Source of the DNA: JBCCAG01 sp050331115
GTDB taxonomy: Bacteria; Cyanobacteriota; Cyanobacteriia; CAKZMO01
Assembly: GCA_050331115.1 (NCBI GenBank)
Contig: JBHJHD010000112.1
Coordinates: 1 to 59,283, forward strand
Reading direction: 5' to 3'
Length of the DNA stretch: 59,283 nucleotides
Shown: piece after piece, positions 35,217 to 44,102 of the stretch
Numbering within the stretch: the stretch's first letter is position 1
Layout: each line of letters starts with the position of its first letter
Made by a program: the position numbers and the translations under genes
The notes under the pieces: generated by a model
What the model saw: only the letters and a program-made list of their open reading frames with translations
Databases searched by the model: none
Told to the model about the DNA's origin: nothing

Positions 35217-35624
35217 CTAGGGCTTTTGTCGGCAAATGGTGACGGACACTTGGCCATCAAACTCGGGTATGGGCGCAGCCGGCTTGGTGACGCGCACCTG
35301 CACTTGCTGCAGCCTTCCCTTTGCCAATAGACGGGTGGCGATCGCCTCTGCCAGCGTTTCTATAAGGCGAAAACGCGCGGTGTGGATTGTGTGCTGTACG
35401 GCGCTGATAGCCCAGCGATAGTCATAAGCGTCGTCGAGGCGATCGCTGATTCCCGCATCGTTGACGTAGAAAAGCGCTAGGTCAACGCTAAACCACTGCC
35501 CCAATACCTGCTCCTCCGGCAGCGCACCGGTGTAGCCATAGGCTCGGATTGCTGTGACCTCGATCTTGTCGGCGGTCCTAGCGTGGGGTGATGAGGTGGC
35601 GTCGGTGATAGGGTCTGCGGACAT
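35217..35624 (-). CDS. folB: Dihydroneopterin aldolase
   Basis: Cleaves dihydroneopterin to 6-hydroxymethyl-dihydropterin in folate synthesis. The 135-residue protein has a polar leader of about 18 residues and then the FolB core: IEVTAIRAYGYTGALPEEQ, the Asp in FSVDLALF, DAYDYRW, the active-site region ARFRLIETLAEAIA and a C-terminal KPAAPIPEF. A start at an internal codon is possible given the family's usual 118-120 residues. It is convergent with the glycosyltransferase gene. Confidence 0.92.
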   Translation of the reverse strand: MSADPITDATSSPHARTADKIEVTAIRAYGYTGALPEEQVLGQWFSVDLALFYVNDAGISDRLDDAYDYRWAISAVQHTIHTARFRLIETLAEAIATRLLAKGRLQQVQVRVTKPAAPIPEFDGQVSVTICRQKP

Positions 35625-35656
35625 AATCTCTCTAGAGATGGCATAACGTGCTCTTC

Positions 35657-35683
35657 AGGGGTAGGACCCTAGGCCCTACCCCT
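35657..35683 (-). terminator. Stem-loop after the DUF4347 gene
   Basis: Nine-bp inverted repeat AGGGGTAGG / CCTACCCCT with a 9-nt loop, 14 bp beyond the stop of the large secreted-protein gene and ahead of folB. It is well placed to end the transcript, but no T-run follows, so it may act with other factors. Confidence 0.5.
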
Positions 35684-35696
35684 AAAGAAACATGAC

Positions 35697-38600
35697 CTAG
35701 CTAAACATGAAGTTGTCCTCGCTTAGCGTAAAGGCCTGAACGTCTTCTAGCAGGGCAATGCGCTGAGTGCTGCCGTCGACCTGGGCTCGAACCACGGTGT
35801 TGGCATTACGCTGAACTAAAGCCACATCGTCAAGGCTGCTGACGCCTACGGCCCTGAGATCCATCCTGTCTGCCAGGATAGAAAAGTCGGTAATCACATC
35901 GCCGAAGTCGTTCGCATTACGGTAGCCGAAGGTGTCCCGCCCCTGACCGCCGGTCAGGATGTCTCGGGCACCACCACCCAAGATTCGGTCAGCGCCCCGA
36001 TTTCCGTGAACTTCGTCGCGTCCGCCGTTGCCCAGCAGGCGATCGCGCCCGCCGCCCCCGTTGATCTGGTCGCGCCCGCCGTTGCCTCGGATTCGATCCG
36101 CGCCGCGTCCGCCGTTGAGGACGTCATCACCGCGTCCGCCGAGTATGGTGTCGCTATTGCTGCCGCCGTTGATGAAGTCGTTCCCCCCCTTGCCGAGGAG
36201 GCGATCGCGCCCGCTGCCGCCGTTGAGCAGGTCGTCGCCGGCTCCGCCGTCCAGCAGATCGTCATCACTACCGCCGTTGAGCAGGTCGTCGCCGCCTAGA
36301 CCGGAGAGCTGGTCGGGATCGCTAAAGCCATTCAAAATATTGTCACCGGCATCGCCGACGATGACATCATTTTCGCCAGTACCCTGCCCGCCGGCGGGCG
36401 GTTCAATATATTCCGGAACGCCGTTACCGTTCGGGTCAGCGGGGTCGGGAATGGGGAAGGGACCAGTGCCGAAGGTGCCTTCAGCGCCGTCGACAACGGC
36501 AACAATTCCGTCCCCATCGGGGTCAGGGCCGTCTACGCGGCCGTCACCGTCGGCGTCAGGCAGGTCGCCACCGCGCTCAACCAGGTCATTAATCCCGTCA
36601 TTGTCGCTGTCCAGGTCCCGGAAGTTCCGGGCGCCGTCGCCATCGGTATCCGGGACAGGCAGAGCATTGCCGCTGTCGGGGTCAGCCGCATCGAGAATGC
36701 CGTCCCCGTCGCTATCGACCAGTGGGCCATTGCCCACGATGCCGTTGCCGTCAGGGTCGGTTCCGCCCCCTTCAGTGACGTCAGTAATGCCGTCGTTATC
36801 GGTGTCCAAATCCCGAAAATCTCGAATGCCATCCCCGTCAGTATCGATAACGGTGTAGTTGATGATGTCGCTTCCCGGCGCTGTCTCGACAGCGTTTGCG
36901 AGGCCATTGGGGCCAAACGGTCCATTAAGACGACCATCGCCGTTTGCATCTCTGCCATCGTGCCCCGCTTCGATGACGTCAAGAATGCCGTCGTTGTCGG
37001 CGTCTAGATCCTGAAAGTCTCGAACGCCATCCCCATCCGTATCGGCAACGGTGTAGTTGATGACGCCGCTCTCTGGCGCGGTTTCAACTACATCGGCTAG
37101 CCCGTTGGGGCCAAATGGACCGGCGAGCCGACCCCTGCCGTCCGTATCTTCTTGATCGTGGCCTGATTCAATCACATCAGGGATGCCGTCGTTGTCAGCG
37201 TCTAGATCAAGGCTATCGATGATGCCATCGCCGTCCGTGTCTAGATTTGGATTTCCGCCAAGCTCGTCAACGTCGGTAATGCCGTCGTTGTCGTCGTCTA
37301 GGTCCTCGGCGTTGGGGATACCGTCACCGTCCGCATCATTTGGGTCAAAGGGCGGCTCAAGATACTCTGGAACGCCGTTGCCGTTCGGGTCAGCCGGTTC
37401 AGGAATGGGGAAGGGGCCAGTGCCGAAGCTGCCTTCAGCGCCATCGACAACGGCAACGATTCCGTCTCCATCGGGGTCAGGGCCGTCTACGCGGCCGTCC
37501 CCATCGGCGTCAGGCAGGTCGCCACCGCGCTCAACCAGGTCAATAAGCCCGTCGCTATCGCTGTCTAGGTCCCGGAAGTTCCGGGCGCCATCGCCATCGG
37601 TATCTGGGACCGGTAGGGCGTTGCCGCTGTCGGGGTCAGCCGCATCAAGAATGCCGTCCCCGTCGCTGTCGATCAGTGGACCATCGCCTACAATACCGTT
37701 GCCGTCAGGGTCGAATTCGCCCCCGTCGATTCCTCCGCCTTCGGTGACGTCAGTAATGCCGTCGTTGTCGGCGTCTAGATCCTGAAAGTCGCGGACGCCG
37801 TCCCCATCGGTATCGAAAACGGTGTAGTTGATGACGCCGCTTTCCGGCGCGGTTTCAACCACGTCGGCGAGCCCATTGGGTCCAAACGGTCCGTCGAGCC
37901 GGCCGTCGCCGTTCGTATCCGCTTGATCGTGTCCCGCTTCGATGACATCAAGAATACCGTCGTTATCAGCGTCTAGATCAAGGCTGTCGATGATGCCATC
38001 GCCGTCCGTATCTAGATTTGGATTCCCGCCAAGCTCGTCAACGTCGGTAATGCCGTCGTTATCGTCGTCTAGGTCGTTGATGTTGAGGATACCGTCGCCG
38101 TCTGAGTCATTTGGATCTGCGGGGGGGGTGACCGTGATGCTCACGTTGCCAATCTGGGCCGCACCACCGCTGTCTACGGTGGTGTAGGAAAACGGCTCTA
38201 CGCCCGTGAAGCCCACCGGTGGTGTATAGCTGATGCCGCCGGTAGGCAGCAGCGTCACCACACCGCCAGAAGGTAGGGTAATCGGCTGACCGGGCTCGAC
38301 TGGCGTCCCGTTGATCTGCGTAATGCCGCCCGCCGGACGGCCACCATCTTCAGTGTCGGTATCGTTGGCCAGCACGTCGACCGTAATCGGCGTGTCGATT
38401 GGCGTACTCGCGAAGTCGTCAATGACCGTTGGCGGCGTGTTCGTAGCATCGTCTACTACGGTTACGGTTACGCCGGCATTTTGAGTCAAGCCGCTGCTGT
38501 CGGCAACGGTATAGGTGAAGGGGTCCGCCCCGGTGAAGCCGGCGGGCGGCACATAGCTGATTTGGCCATTTTGCAGTAGGGTGGCCGTACCGCCTGACGG

Positions 38601-40064
38601 TAGGGCGATCGGCTGATTGACGGCAACCCCAATGCCTTCGATCTGGGTCACACCGCCGCTGGGTCTGCCCCCGTCCTCAGGGTCCGTGTCATTGGCGACC
38701 ACATCGATGATGATGGGGGTGTCAATAACCGTGTTGGCTGTGTCGGGGACGGCTGTGGGGGGAAGATTGTCGCTGGGAACAACTTCGGGAGGGTTAAACT
38801 GGTCCGCTAAAGATTCGTCGAAGTTGACGGAAAACTGCCGCGAGATGTCCCCGGTGGCACCATTGGGGTTTGTAATCCCTAGCCTGAAATTGAATACGTT
38901 GCTGTTGATGTACTCTGCGGACGCGGCGATTCGAGTGTTGATTTGGGTTCGAGCATCGTCTTCAAACTCGTCGAAGCTGGCCGCCGGGCCAAAAAACCGA
39001 GTTGCGTTTGCCACCGTTGCTGAGGGCACTGCGGTGATTAAAGTGCCCGTATTTGGGTCATCGCTTCCCAAAACGGTAAAAGCCTGAAACCCAGACAAAG
39101 CGTAAAACTCGCGTCGTGGCTGCCCGCCACCTGAGGTGCCATCGACGTCAGAGAGCGTCGCAACAAACTCTGCAACCTGGGCTGGCGTTGTTGTGCCCGC
39201 ATCCACAAACTGCACGCTAAAGTCGATGCTCGCCTCGGGCTGGCTCTCGGTACCGCCGGCTGAAATGAACGGTCGGAACGCCGTAGGGTTGTCGGTGTCG
39301 TCGTCAAGCCTGACGATGCCAGCGCCGTTATTTTGAGAAACAACGGTCAACAGGGCGTCAATCGGCTGAGGCGCACCGCCAACGACAACGTTGCTGAAGC
39401 GGAAGGTGTCTCCATCCTCGATGTCAAAGCGGCTTGCGCCGTCAACGCCCACGGGACCTTGAAAGTTTAGGCTTACCATCACGCCGGCGTAGTTCGCCAT
39501 GGCGTTTTTGGTGAACGCCAGCTTGGGCAGCGGCCGCCGGCCATTGTGCCCCACCACGGCGTCTAGAGTCCAGTCTCCACCGAGGTCACGATGTCCGGTA
39601 CGGGTGGTGGAAGCAGCGATCGCCGCTCCAGTGAGGCGGTGTAACTTAGAAATAAATTCGCTGCCTGCATCGCCAGCCGCCACGTTGCAGCCATAGATGA
39701 ACATTGTCGGAGCGCTAGCCCATCGCGCGGGCTTGAACCACTGAGAAATCTGAGCTGCCTGCAGCGGTAAGGTGTCGAGGCTAAGTTCCGTATTTCCCAG
39801 GTGTAGGCATCCCGGTGATCCGTGGGATACTAGGTGCAGTTCCTCGAGAGCGCCCATGCTCTCGATGGTCCGGCTAACTTTTTGAAGGCTATCGCCAGCA
39901 TCGATTTTAAGGACGGTCGCACCTGGCCTGATGCCCTGAAGGAGCGTTTCCGCATTCGTAAGGCGCGAATCGATGACGACAAGCGCCGATGCTGCAGCGT
40001 TGAACTGCGGCTTTGATGCAGAGCTCGGGGCAAAGGCGGCCCCAGCAGAAGAGTTGACGTGCAC
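35697..40064 (-). CDS. Giant DUF4347/Ig-like/thrombospondin-3/RTX calcium-binding protein
   Basis: Probably an exported adhesin-like or matrix protein of 1455 residues. In order: a DUF4347 domain (about 25-190; ELHLVSHGSPGCLHLG, FIYGCNVAAGD, HRDLGGDW), typical of large cyanobacterial surface proteins; an unassigned beta region (200-420); two Ig/cadherin-like domains (about 430-540 and 545-650; VDVLANDTD, GFTGVEPFSYT); a long run of thrombospondin type 3-like DxDxDG repeats (about 655-1225); and RTX nonapeptides GGxGxD (about 1230-1380) followed by a C-terminal segment fitting a type I secretion signal. There is no Sec signal. The DxDxDG part contains a large internal duplication. Type I secretion genes are not in the window. 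Confidence 0.93.
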   Translation of the reverse strand: MHVNSSAGAAFAPSSASKPQFNAAASALVVIDSRLTNAETLLQGIRPGATVLKIDAGDSLQKVSRTIESMGALEELHLVSHGSPGCLHLGNTELSLDTLPLQAAQISQWFKPARWASAPTMFIYGCNVAAGDAGSEFISKLHRLTGAAIAASTTRTGHRDLGGDWTLDAVVGHNGRRPLPKLAFTKNAMANYAGVMVSLNFQGPVGVDGASRFDIEDGDTFRFSNVVVGGAPQPIDALLTVVSQNNGAGIVRLDDDTDNPTAFRPFISAGGTESQPEASIDFSVQFVDAGTTTPAQVAEFVATLSDVDGTSGGGQPRREFYALSGFQAFTVLGSDDPNTGTLITAVPSATVANATRFFGPAASFDEFEDDARTQINTRIAASAEYINSNVFNFRLGITNPNGATGDISRQFSVNFDESLADQFNPPEVVPSDNLPPTAVPDTANTVIDTPIIIDVVANDTDPEDGGRPSGGVTQIEGIGVAVNQPIALPSGGTATLLQNGQISYVPPAGFTGADPFTYTVADSSGLTQNAGVTVTVVDDATNTPPTVIDDFASTPIDTPITVDVLANDTDTEDGGRPAGGITQINGTPVEPGQPITLPSGGVVTLLPTGGISYTPPVGFTGVEPFSYTTVDSGGAAQIGNVSITVTPPADPNDSDGDGILNINDLDDDNDGITDVDELGGNPNLDTDGDGIIDSLDLDADNDGILDVIEAGHDQADTNGDGRLDGPFGPNGLADVVETAPESGVINYTVFDTDGDGVRDFQDLDADNDGITDVTEGGGIDGGEFDPDGNGIVGDGPLIDSDGDGILDAADPDSGNALPVPDTDGDGARNFRDLDSDSDGLIDLVERGGDLPDADGDGRVDGPDPDGDGIVAVVDGAEGSFGTGPFPIPEPADPNGNGVPEYLEPPFDPNDADGDGIPNAEDLDDDNDGITDVDELGGNPNLDTDGDGIIDSLDLDADNDGIPDVIESGHDQEDTDGRGRLAGPFGPNGLADVVETAPESGVINYTVADTDGDGVRDFQDLDADNDGILDVIEAGHDGRDANGDGRLNGPFGPNGLANAVETAPGSDIINYTVIDTDGDGIRDFRDLDTDNDGITDVTEGGGTDPDGNGIVGNGPLVDSDGDGILDAADPDSGNALPVPDTDGDGARNFRDLDSDNDGINDLVERGGDLPDADGDGRVDGPDPDGDGIVAVVDGAEGTFGTGPFPIPDPADPNGNGVPEYIEPPAGGQGTGENDVIVGDAGDNILNGFSDPDQLSGLGGDDLLNGGSDDDLLDGGAGDDLLNGGSGRDRLLGKGGNDFINGGSNSDTILGGRGDDVLNGGRGADRIRGNGGRDQINGGGGRDRLLGNGGRDEVHGNRGADRILGGGARDILTGGQGRDTFGYRNANDFGDVITDFSILADRMDLRAVGVSSLDDVALVQRNANTVVRAQVDGSTQRIALLEDVQAFTLSEDNFMFS
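36400..38115 (-). repeat. Internal duplication in the DxDxDG repeat region
   Basis: Two long copies within the DUF4347 gene, roughly 38115-37345 and 37335-36400, encode nearly the same series: DELGGNPNLDTDGDGIIDSL, GPFGPNGLADVVETAPESG, PDSGNALPVPDTDGDGARNF, GDLPDADGDGRVDGPDPDGD and GTGPFPIP. The second copy has an extra inserted sub-repeat (around 36990-36770). Boundaries are approximate. Confidence 0.8.
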
Positions 40065-40472
40065 GATTTAGATAACTCCTTGGGTGAAAAGTGACACGAG
40101 CTTCAGGATTCAGGTGAGGGGGCGTCGCCGTTGATTCCAGATGAGGCTGGAGCCAACCTAATTGTCCCTATCCTGAATGATATTGATTCAGGCGCGGTTT
40201 GGGTGTGAAGATTCATCGATTCCGGATAAAGCGCAGCAAATCAACGGCAAGATAGCGAATTATATCTGGTAGCTCATTTGGCCGCGTCAGGGCAACAAGG
40301 ACTACCATAGAGAATTATACGGAGTCATGCGCCTAACGCGTTGAGGTTAATGCTGCTTAACCTTTAGACCGCTAAGGTTCTAAAGGCGCGCCTTTTTTTG
40401 TCAAATTGAGAACTTTTTGCCCCCAGCTGACGTCAAGCAACTGGATGTTTTCAGCAGGCATAAGTACTGAAT
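40065..40472. other. Divergent intergenic region of the two exoprotein genes
   Basis: Holds the upstream regions of the DUF4347 protein (leftward) and the metalloprotease (rightward). The right part contains overlapping hairpins and a T-run described separately. The left half shows nothing that I recognise. Confidence 0.6.
40344..40399 (+). promoter_or_regulatory. Attenuator-like overlapping hairpins before the metalloprotease
   Basis: Three overlapping inverted repeats: AGGTTAA / TTAACCT (40344-40363), CCTTTAGA / TCTAAAGG (40361-40386) and AAAGG-CGCG-CCTTT (40382-40395), ending in a run of seven T (40393-40399). Neighbouring hairpins share bases and so exclude one another. The run of T ends about 75 bp before the metalloprotease start. 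No leader peptide is obvious. Confidence 0.45.
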
Positions 40473-42644
40473 ATGGCAGTTGACCGAGCTGGCCACAACC
40501 GAAAAACCGCAAAGCGTCTGGGTCGTCTCGCAGGCGGACGGCAGATTCAGGCGCGCCTCGGCGGGGGCGATCGCGTCGACCTATATGCTTTTCGTCTAGG
40601 GCATTCAAGTCGCGTCAATCTCAGGCTATCCCGCTTCCGCGCCAATGCCGATCTGTCTCTCCTAGATGGACAGGGACAGACTATCAAGCGATCGCAGCGC
40701 CCTGGCCGGCGCTCGGAAAAAATCCAGGCGGTGTTGGAGGCTGGTCGCTATTTTGTGCGGGCGTGGACTCGCGGTTCCACTGTCCGCGATCGCCCTGTCC
40801 GCAATCGCCCAATGCCCTACCGGCTGCAGCTGCGCGCGCGAGGCTTGCCTGCAGTGCCCGAAGTCAGCGCCCCCGGTCTCGCTTTACCCGTTCCGCCCAC
40901 CTCATCTGTACCCGGTACTGCTACGCCTAGCGCGCCTGCGCCCAGTACTACTACGCCCAGCACTACTACGCCCATACCTGCTAGCGCACCGGTGATTCCA
41001 CCATCTAGGCCGCTACCGCCGGGACTCACGCCGGACCCCACGCCACCGGCCCCACCTAAACTGGTTACCGACCCCGTTCGCCCCGACTTAGTTCGCTACG
41101 ACTTTGAGTATCACTACGGCCGCAGCGCCACAGGGCGGGCAGCGGGGCAGACTATCGGCGATCGCTACCGAGGATATGTGGTTGCTCAGGCCGGGACCCA
41201 CGCCCTTGGTTGGTATGACGTCAACCCTGCAGTTAACGAACTTGGGTTCAACGGTCAATACTTGATTACGGCGGTTAGCGACGACGACGACGCCCGTCCG
41301 CAGGACGCCGGGCTTGTTTTTGTCACGGGCTACACTGACGTCAACGCGGGCAGCCAGAAGGGTTACGAACCGTACTTTTACGGACAGGGATTGCCTTCGG
41401 GGCGGGGCGGTCTTGGGAGCGAGCTCGACTTTATCGATCTGTTTGGTTCAAGCCAGTCTGGTCCAGGCCAGTCTGGTCCAGGCCAGTCTCACCTAGATCA
41501 GGCCTACCTGAATCAGCCTAAGGCCCTACAGCGCCGCTTTGGTGAAGATCGCTATGCATCTGACCCGGCCCTGGTTCGGATTAGCGACCTGTCATTTAGC
41601 GGCCTTGAGGGGGACATGGGGCGCTTTCGCCTCCGGCTTACCCGCCAGCCTCGCTCTGCAGTGACGGTGACGTTTGGCGGTGGAAAGCTCACGGTAGACG
41701 CCGATGGGCAAATTCATAACGGCACCCAGGATACGCTGACTTTCACGCGCAGTAACTGGAACCAGCCCCAGACCGCGGCGTTCGTCGCTGAGCTTGACGG
41801 GACGAGTGAGGATCGTCCCAGCGGCGAGATTTCCTACAGTCTGAGCGGCGGATTGACTGGGGGTAGTACACACGACGTTGGACCGATACATAATACTTAC
41901 GCGTCAGATCCAAGGGCCTACAATATTGACTTCGATTTTCGGGCCGACCACCTAAATTTTTGGACGCCGGCTCGCCGCCGCGTGCTTCAGCGGGCGGCGG
42001 ATGACTGGGCAAGCCGCATCGCAACCGACTTTTCAAGTTTTCAGTTCAACGATGTGGTCTCCCTCCGACACCCGACCCAGGACGCGCCCTCAGGCGAAAT
42101 TACCCTCGCGTCAAATCGCTACGTCGACGACCTGGTAATTTTTGCCGCTGCCTACGACGCTGATGATGGGGCTGGTGCCTGGGCCGGGGTACAAACTGAG
42201 GGGCCTGGGCCAGCTAACGACCTGCCCAGGGTGAGCATGCTCACCGTCAATCAGAGGTACGCCGCCGACTATTCCGAAGCCGATCTCTACTGGCTGACGT
42301 CCCATGAAATTGGCCACGGGCTTGGGCTCATTCGCCAGAGTCGGGCGGGTCGTGCTCTCTTGGACAGCTCATCGCCTGAAACCGCTGTCTTTCGCGGCAA
42401 GCATGCCCGAGAAGCCCACGGTGGCAACGTGCCGCTCCAGTCCCAGGACGGCCCCAACCCCATCACCGGGCGCTACGACTATGGCCACCCCGCAGATTCT
42501 GTAGACTCTATCTTGGGCTACACTCAGCGGGCTAGCCGACCTACCGCGGTGGACTACGCCATGCTGGCAGATATTGGCTATTCGGTCTACGGCGTCAATG
42601 CCGCAAGAAATGGGCCGCAAGAAGTGGCTAAGCGACTCGGGTAA
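40473..42644 (+). CDS. Multidomain HEXXH metalloprotease with PPC-like and Calx-beta-like domains
   Basis: Product of 723 residues, probably extracellular. A PPC-like beta domain (about 15-125; ADLSLLDGQGQTIKRS, AGRYFVRAW) is followed by a Pro/Ser/Thr linker (130-200), a cyanobacterial beta-module (205-310; AGTHALGWYDVN, NELGFNGQYLI), a Calx-beta-like domain (about 370-455; LTFTRSNWNQPQTA) and a zinc-protease domain (480-705). The zinc helix is H611-E-I-G-H615-G-L-G618, but the third metzincin His position (621) is Arg. The later FRGKHAREAHGGNVPL and MLADIGYSV fit a matrixin-like group lacking that His; His672 is a candidate third ligand. There is no classical signal peptide. It is divergent from the giant RTX protein. 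Confidence 0.85.
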   Translation: MAVDRAGHNRKTAKRLGRLAGGRQIQARLGGGDRVDLYAFRLGHSSRVNLRLSRFRANADLSLLDGQGQTIKRSQRPGRRSEKIQAVLEAGRYFVRAWTRGSTVRDRPVRNRPMPYRLQLRARGLPAVPEVSAPGLALPVPPTSSVPGTATPSAPAPSTTTPSTTTPIPASAPVIPPSRPLPPGLTPDPTPPAPPKLVTDPVRPDLVRYDFEYHYGRSATGRAAGQTIGDRYRGYVVAQAGTHALGWYDVNPAVNELGFNGQYLITAVSDDDDARPQDAGLVFVTGYTDVNAGSQKGYEPYFYGQGLPSGRGGLGSELDFIDLFGSSQSGPGQSGPGQSHLDQAYLNQPKALQRRFGEDRYASDPALVRISDLSFSGLEGDMGRFRLRLTRQPRSAVTVTFGGGKLTVDADGQIHNGTQDTLTFTRSNWNQPQTAAFVAELDGTSEDRPSGEISYSLSGGLTGGSTHDVGPIHNTYASDPRAYNIDFDFRADHLNFWTPARRRVLQRAADDWASRIATDFSSFQFNDVVSLRHPTQDAPSGEITLASNRYVDDLVIFAAAYDADDGAGAWAGVQTEGPGPANDLPRVSMLTVNQRYAADYSEADLYWLTSHEIGHGLGLIRQSRAGRALLDSSSPETAVFRGKHAREAHGGNVPLQSQDGPNPITGRYDYGHPADSVDSILGYTQRASRPTAVDYAMLADIGYSVYGVNAARNGPQEVAKRLG

Positions 42645-43620
42645 ATTGAGGGGTCATTTCCGCGAGCGATCGCTTCAGCCGGTAGGTCAGCATAGGGTGC
42701 TGCAGCAGACGACCCGAGAGGGCGACGTGGCTAATCGGATGGGTTTCGGCCAGCAGGCGAACCATCTCAGAGATGCCCTCGATGAGGCCGAGGTAGAATC
42801 GGCCGGCGATCGCCGCGGCGGGTAAGTCAGCCTGGAGATCTTCTAGGAGCTGCTCCCACATTGGACGGGGCTCTAAGTATGGAATGGGCTGCTCTTTCTG
42901 GTAGAGCAATCGAATCTTGAGCGGGTAGGGCTCAGCGCTGCTAATTGCTTTGGCGGTGAGCAGCTTGCGCAGCGCTAAGCCCCCTTGACCGCTGTAGGCA
43001 GCCTGCTGACGATAGAGGCCAATGGCGGCCGCTACGGCATCGCACAAATAGCTGCAAGAGGATGACCAAGGCGCTTTGACGGTCTCCGTGAGCAGCCGAT
43101 TCATCTGCTGCGTGCGAGAGCCCAAAAATTGAAGCAAATCTGTGCTGCCGTAAGCAGTCTGTAGGTCGTCCCAGTCAAAAGTGGAGGTTAAGTACGCGTA
43201 GGTGATCTGCCAGGGATGATAGCTGCGCTTTCCCTGACTCAGGATGGGAATGGGCCTGAAGGTGGCAAGCCGCTGAACCTGATGGCGCGTCACGAGCAAA
43301 AACTCGCCTGGCCCGATTCCACTGCCTTCTCCGCTGATATTGTCTAGCCCGATGTGTAGATAGGGTAGGGCAGGCGACGGAGAGGGGACTAAGCTGCTCA
43401 AATTAGGCGTAGGCCAGCGCAGAGATCGCAGCGGGCCTCGCCGCCCCAGCGTAGAGCCGGCGATCGTCCCTCTAGAACGGTTGACTAAAACTGTAGCTGC
43501 GCCGTTGCCCCAAATCGATGTAGCAGAATCCATACTTTCCATAACACCCTTCCTTGGAACTATTCCGCAAGTACTCAAGTTACCCGCAGATAGCAAATTA
43601 TCGCCAGCGATGACGGTCAT
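42628..43620 (-). CDS. Shortened HypF-like carbamoyltransferase homologue (partial Kae1-like domain)
   Basis: Product of 330 residues from ATG 43620; the frame is open to 43638. Full HypF (about 750 residues) makes the CN ligands of NiFe hydrogenase. Here only the C-terminal part is clear: GPGEFLLVTRHQVQRLATFR, YHPWQITYAYL, APWSSSCSYLCDAVAAAIGL and HVALSGRLLQHPM, matching HypF segments ending in the usual SGGVFQN. The N-terminal SAGNLS and LVNRSRG may be relics of the end of the YrdC domain. Acylphosphatase and zinc-finger domains and the HHxAH metal site are missing. It is therefore probably inactive as a HypF, or a repurposed protein. It overlaps the metalloprotease 3' end by 17 bp, convergently. 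Confidence 0.65.
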   Translation of the reverse strand: MTVIAGDNLLSAGNLSTCGIVPRKGVMESMDSATSIWGNGAATVLVNRSRGTIAGSTLGRRGPLRSLRWPTPNLSSLVPSPSPALPYLHIGLDNISGEGSGIGPGEFLLVTRHQVQRLATFRPIPILSQGKRSYHPWQITYAYLTSTFDWDDLQTAYGSTDLLQFLGSRTQQMNRLLTETVKAPWSSSCSYLCDAVAAAIGLYRQQAAYSGQGGLALRKLLTAKAISSAEPYPLKIRLLYQKEQPIPYLEPRPMWEQLLEDLQADLPAAAIAGRFYLGLIEGISEMVRLLAETHPISHVALSGRLLQHPMLTYRLKRSLAEMTPQFTRVA

Positions 43621-44102
43621 GGCTGTGCTGCAGCGCACAACTTTTGGCGATCGCCGAATGCGTTCAGCCTAGCTCTAGCGTGCCTAGCTCCAGTATTTGG
43701 GCACCGAAGCGCGCCTACTTGCGAGTGACTCCATACTTCAGCTGACCATACATACAAGCCAAGCAGCCTTATGGGTTGAGGCGAAAACGATAAAAGTTGA
43801 AACGCTGCAAAAAAAGCCAGGCACAAGGGCAAGTCTGCAGAAAGTTGAGGCCTCTGATTCGTAAATCTGGCCCAATAGCCTTTATAAATCTTGATAGTTT
43901 GCAGCGGTAACTATAGGGAACCTTTTAAGCGCCGGCAGATTCTCTTATATGAAGACGTCATAAATTCTAGGCATCCGTATGTGCACTAGGCTATTTCCTA
44001 AATTGAGGTATCAAGCGTCACGCCGTTTTGATGGTGTAATGGTGCACATTTCGCGATGTGGTGGCTATAATTGAGGCCTGAGACCCAAAACACAGCTTGA
44101 GG
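43621..44102. other. Gene-free stretch upstream of the HypF-like gene
   Basis: No supported gene. A minus-strand frame at 43617-43832 overlaps the start of the HypF-like gene and shows no HypF similarity, so the missing N-terminal half is not simply frameshifted here. No RNA gene or clear terminator was seen. Confidence 0.5.

Noticed and set aside
36028..36858. Plus-strand 276-codon Pro/Ser-rich frame and similar ones to 39.3 kb
   Set aside because: Antisense shadows of the Asp/Gly repeat gene; long only because of its repetitive codons.
43617..43832. N-terminal half of HypF in another frame
   Set aside because: The translation shows no acylphosphatase, zinc-finger or YrdC motif.
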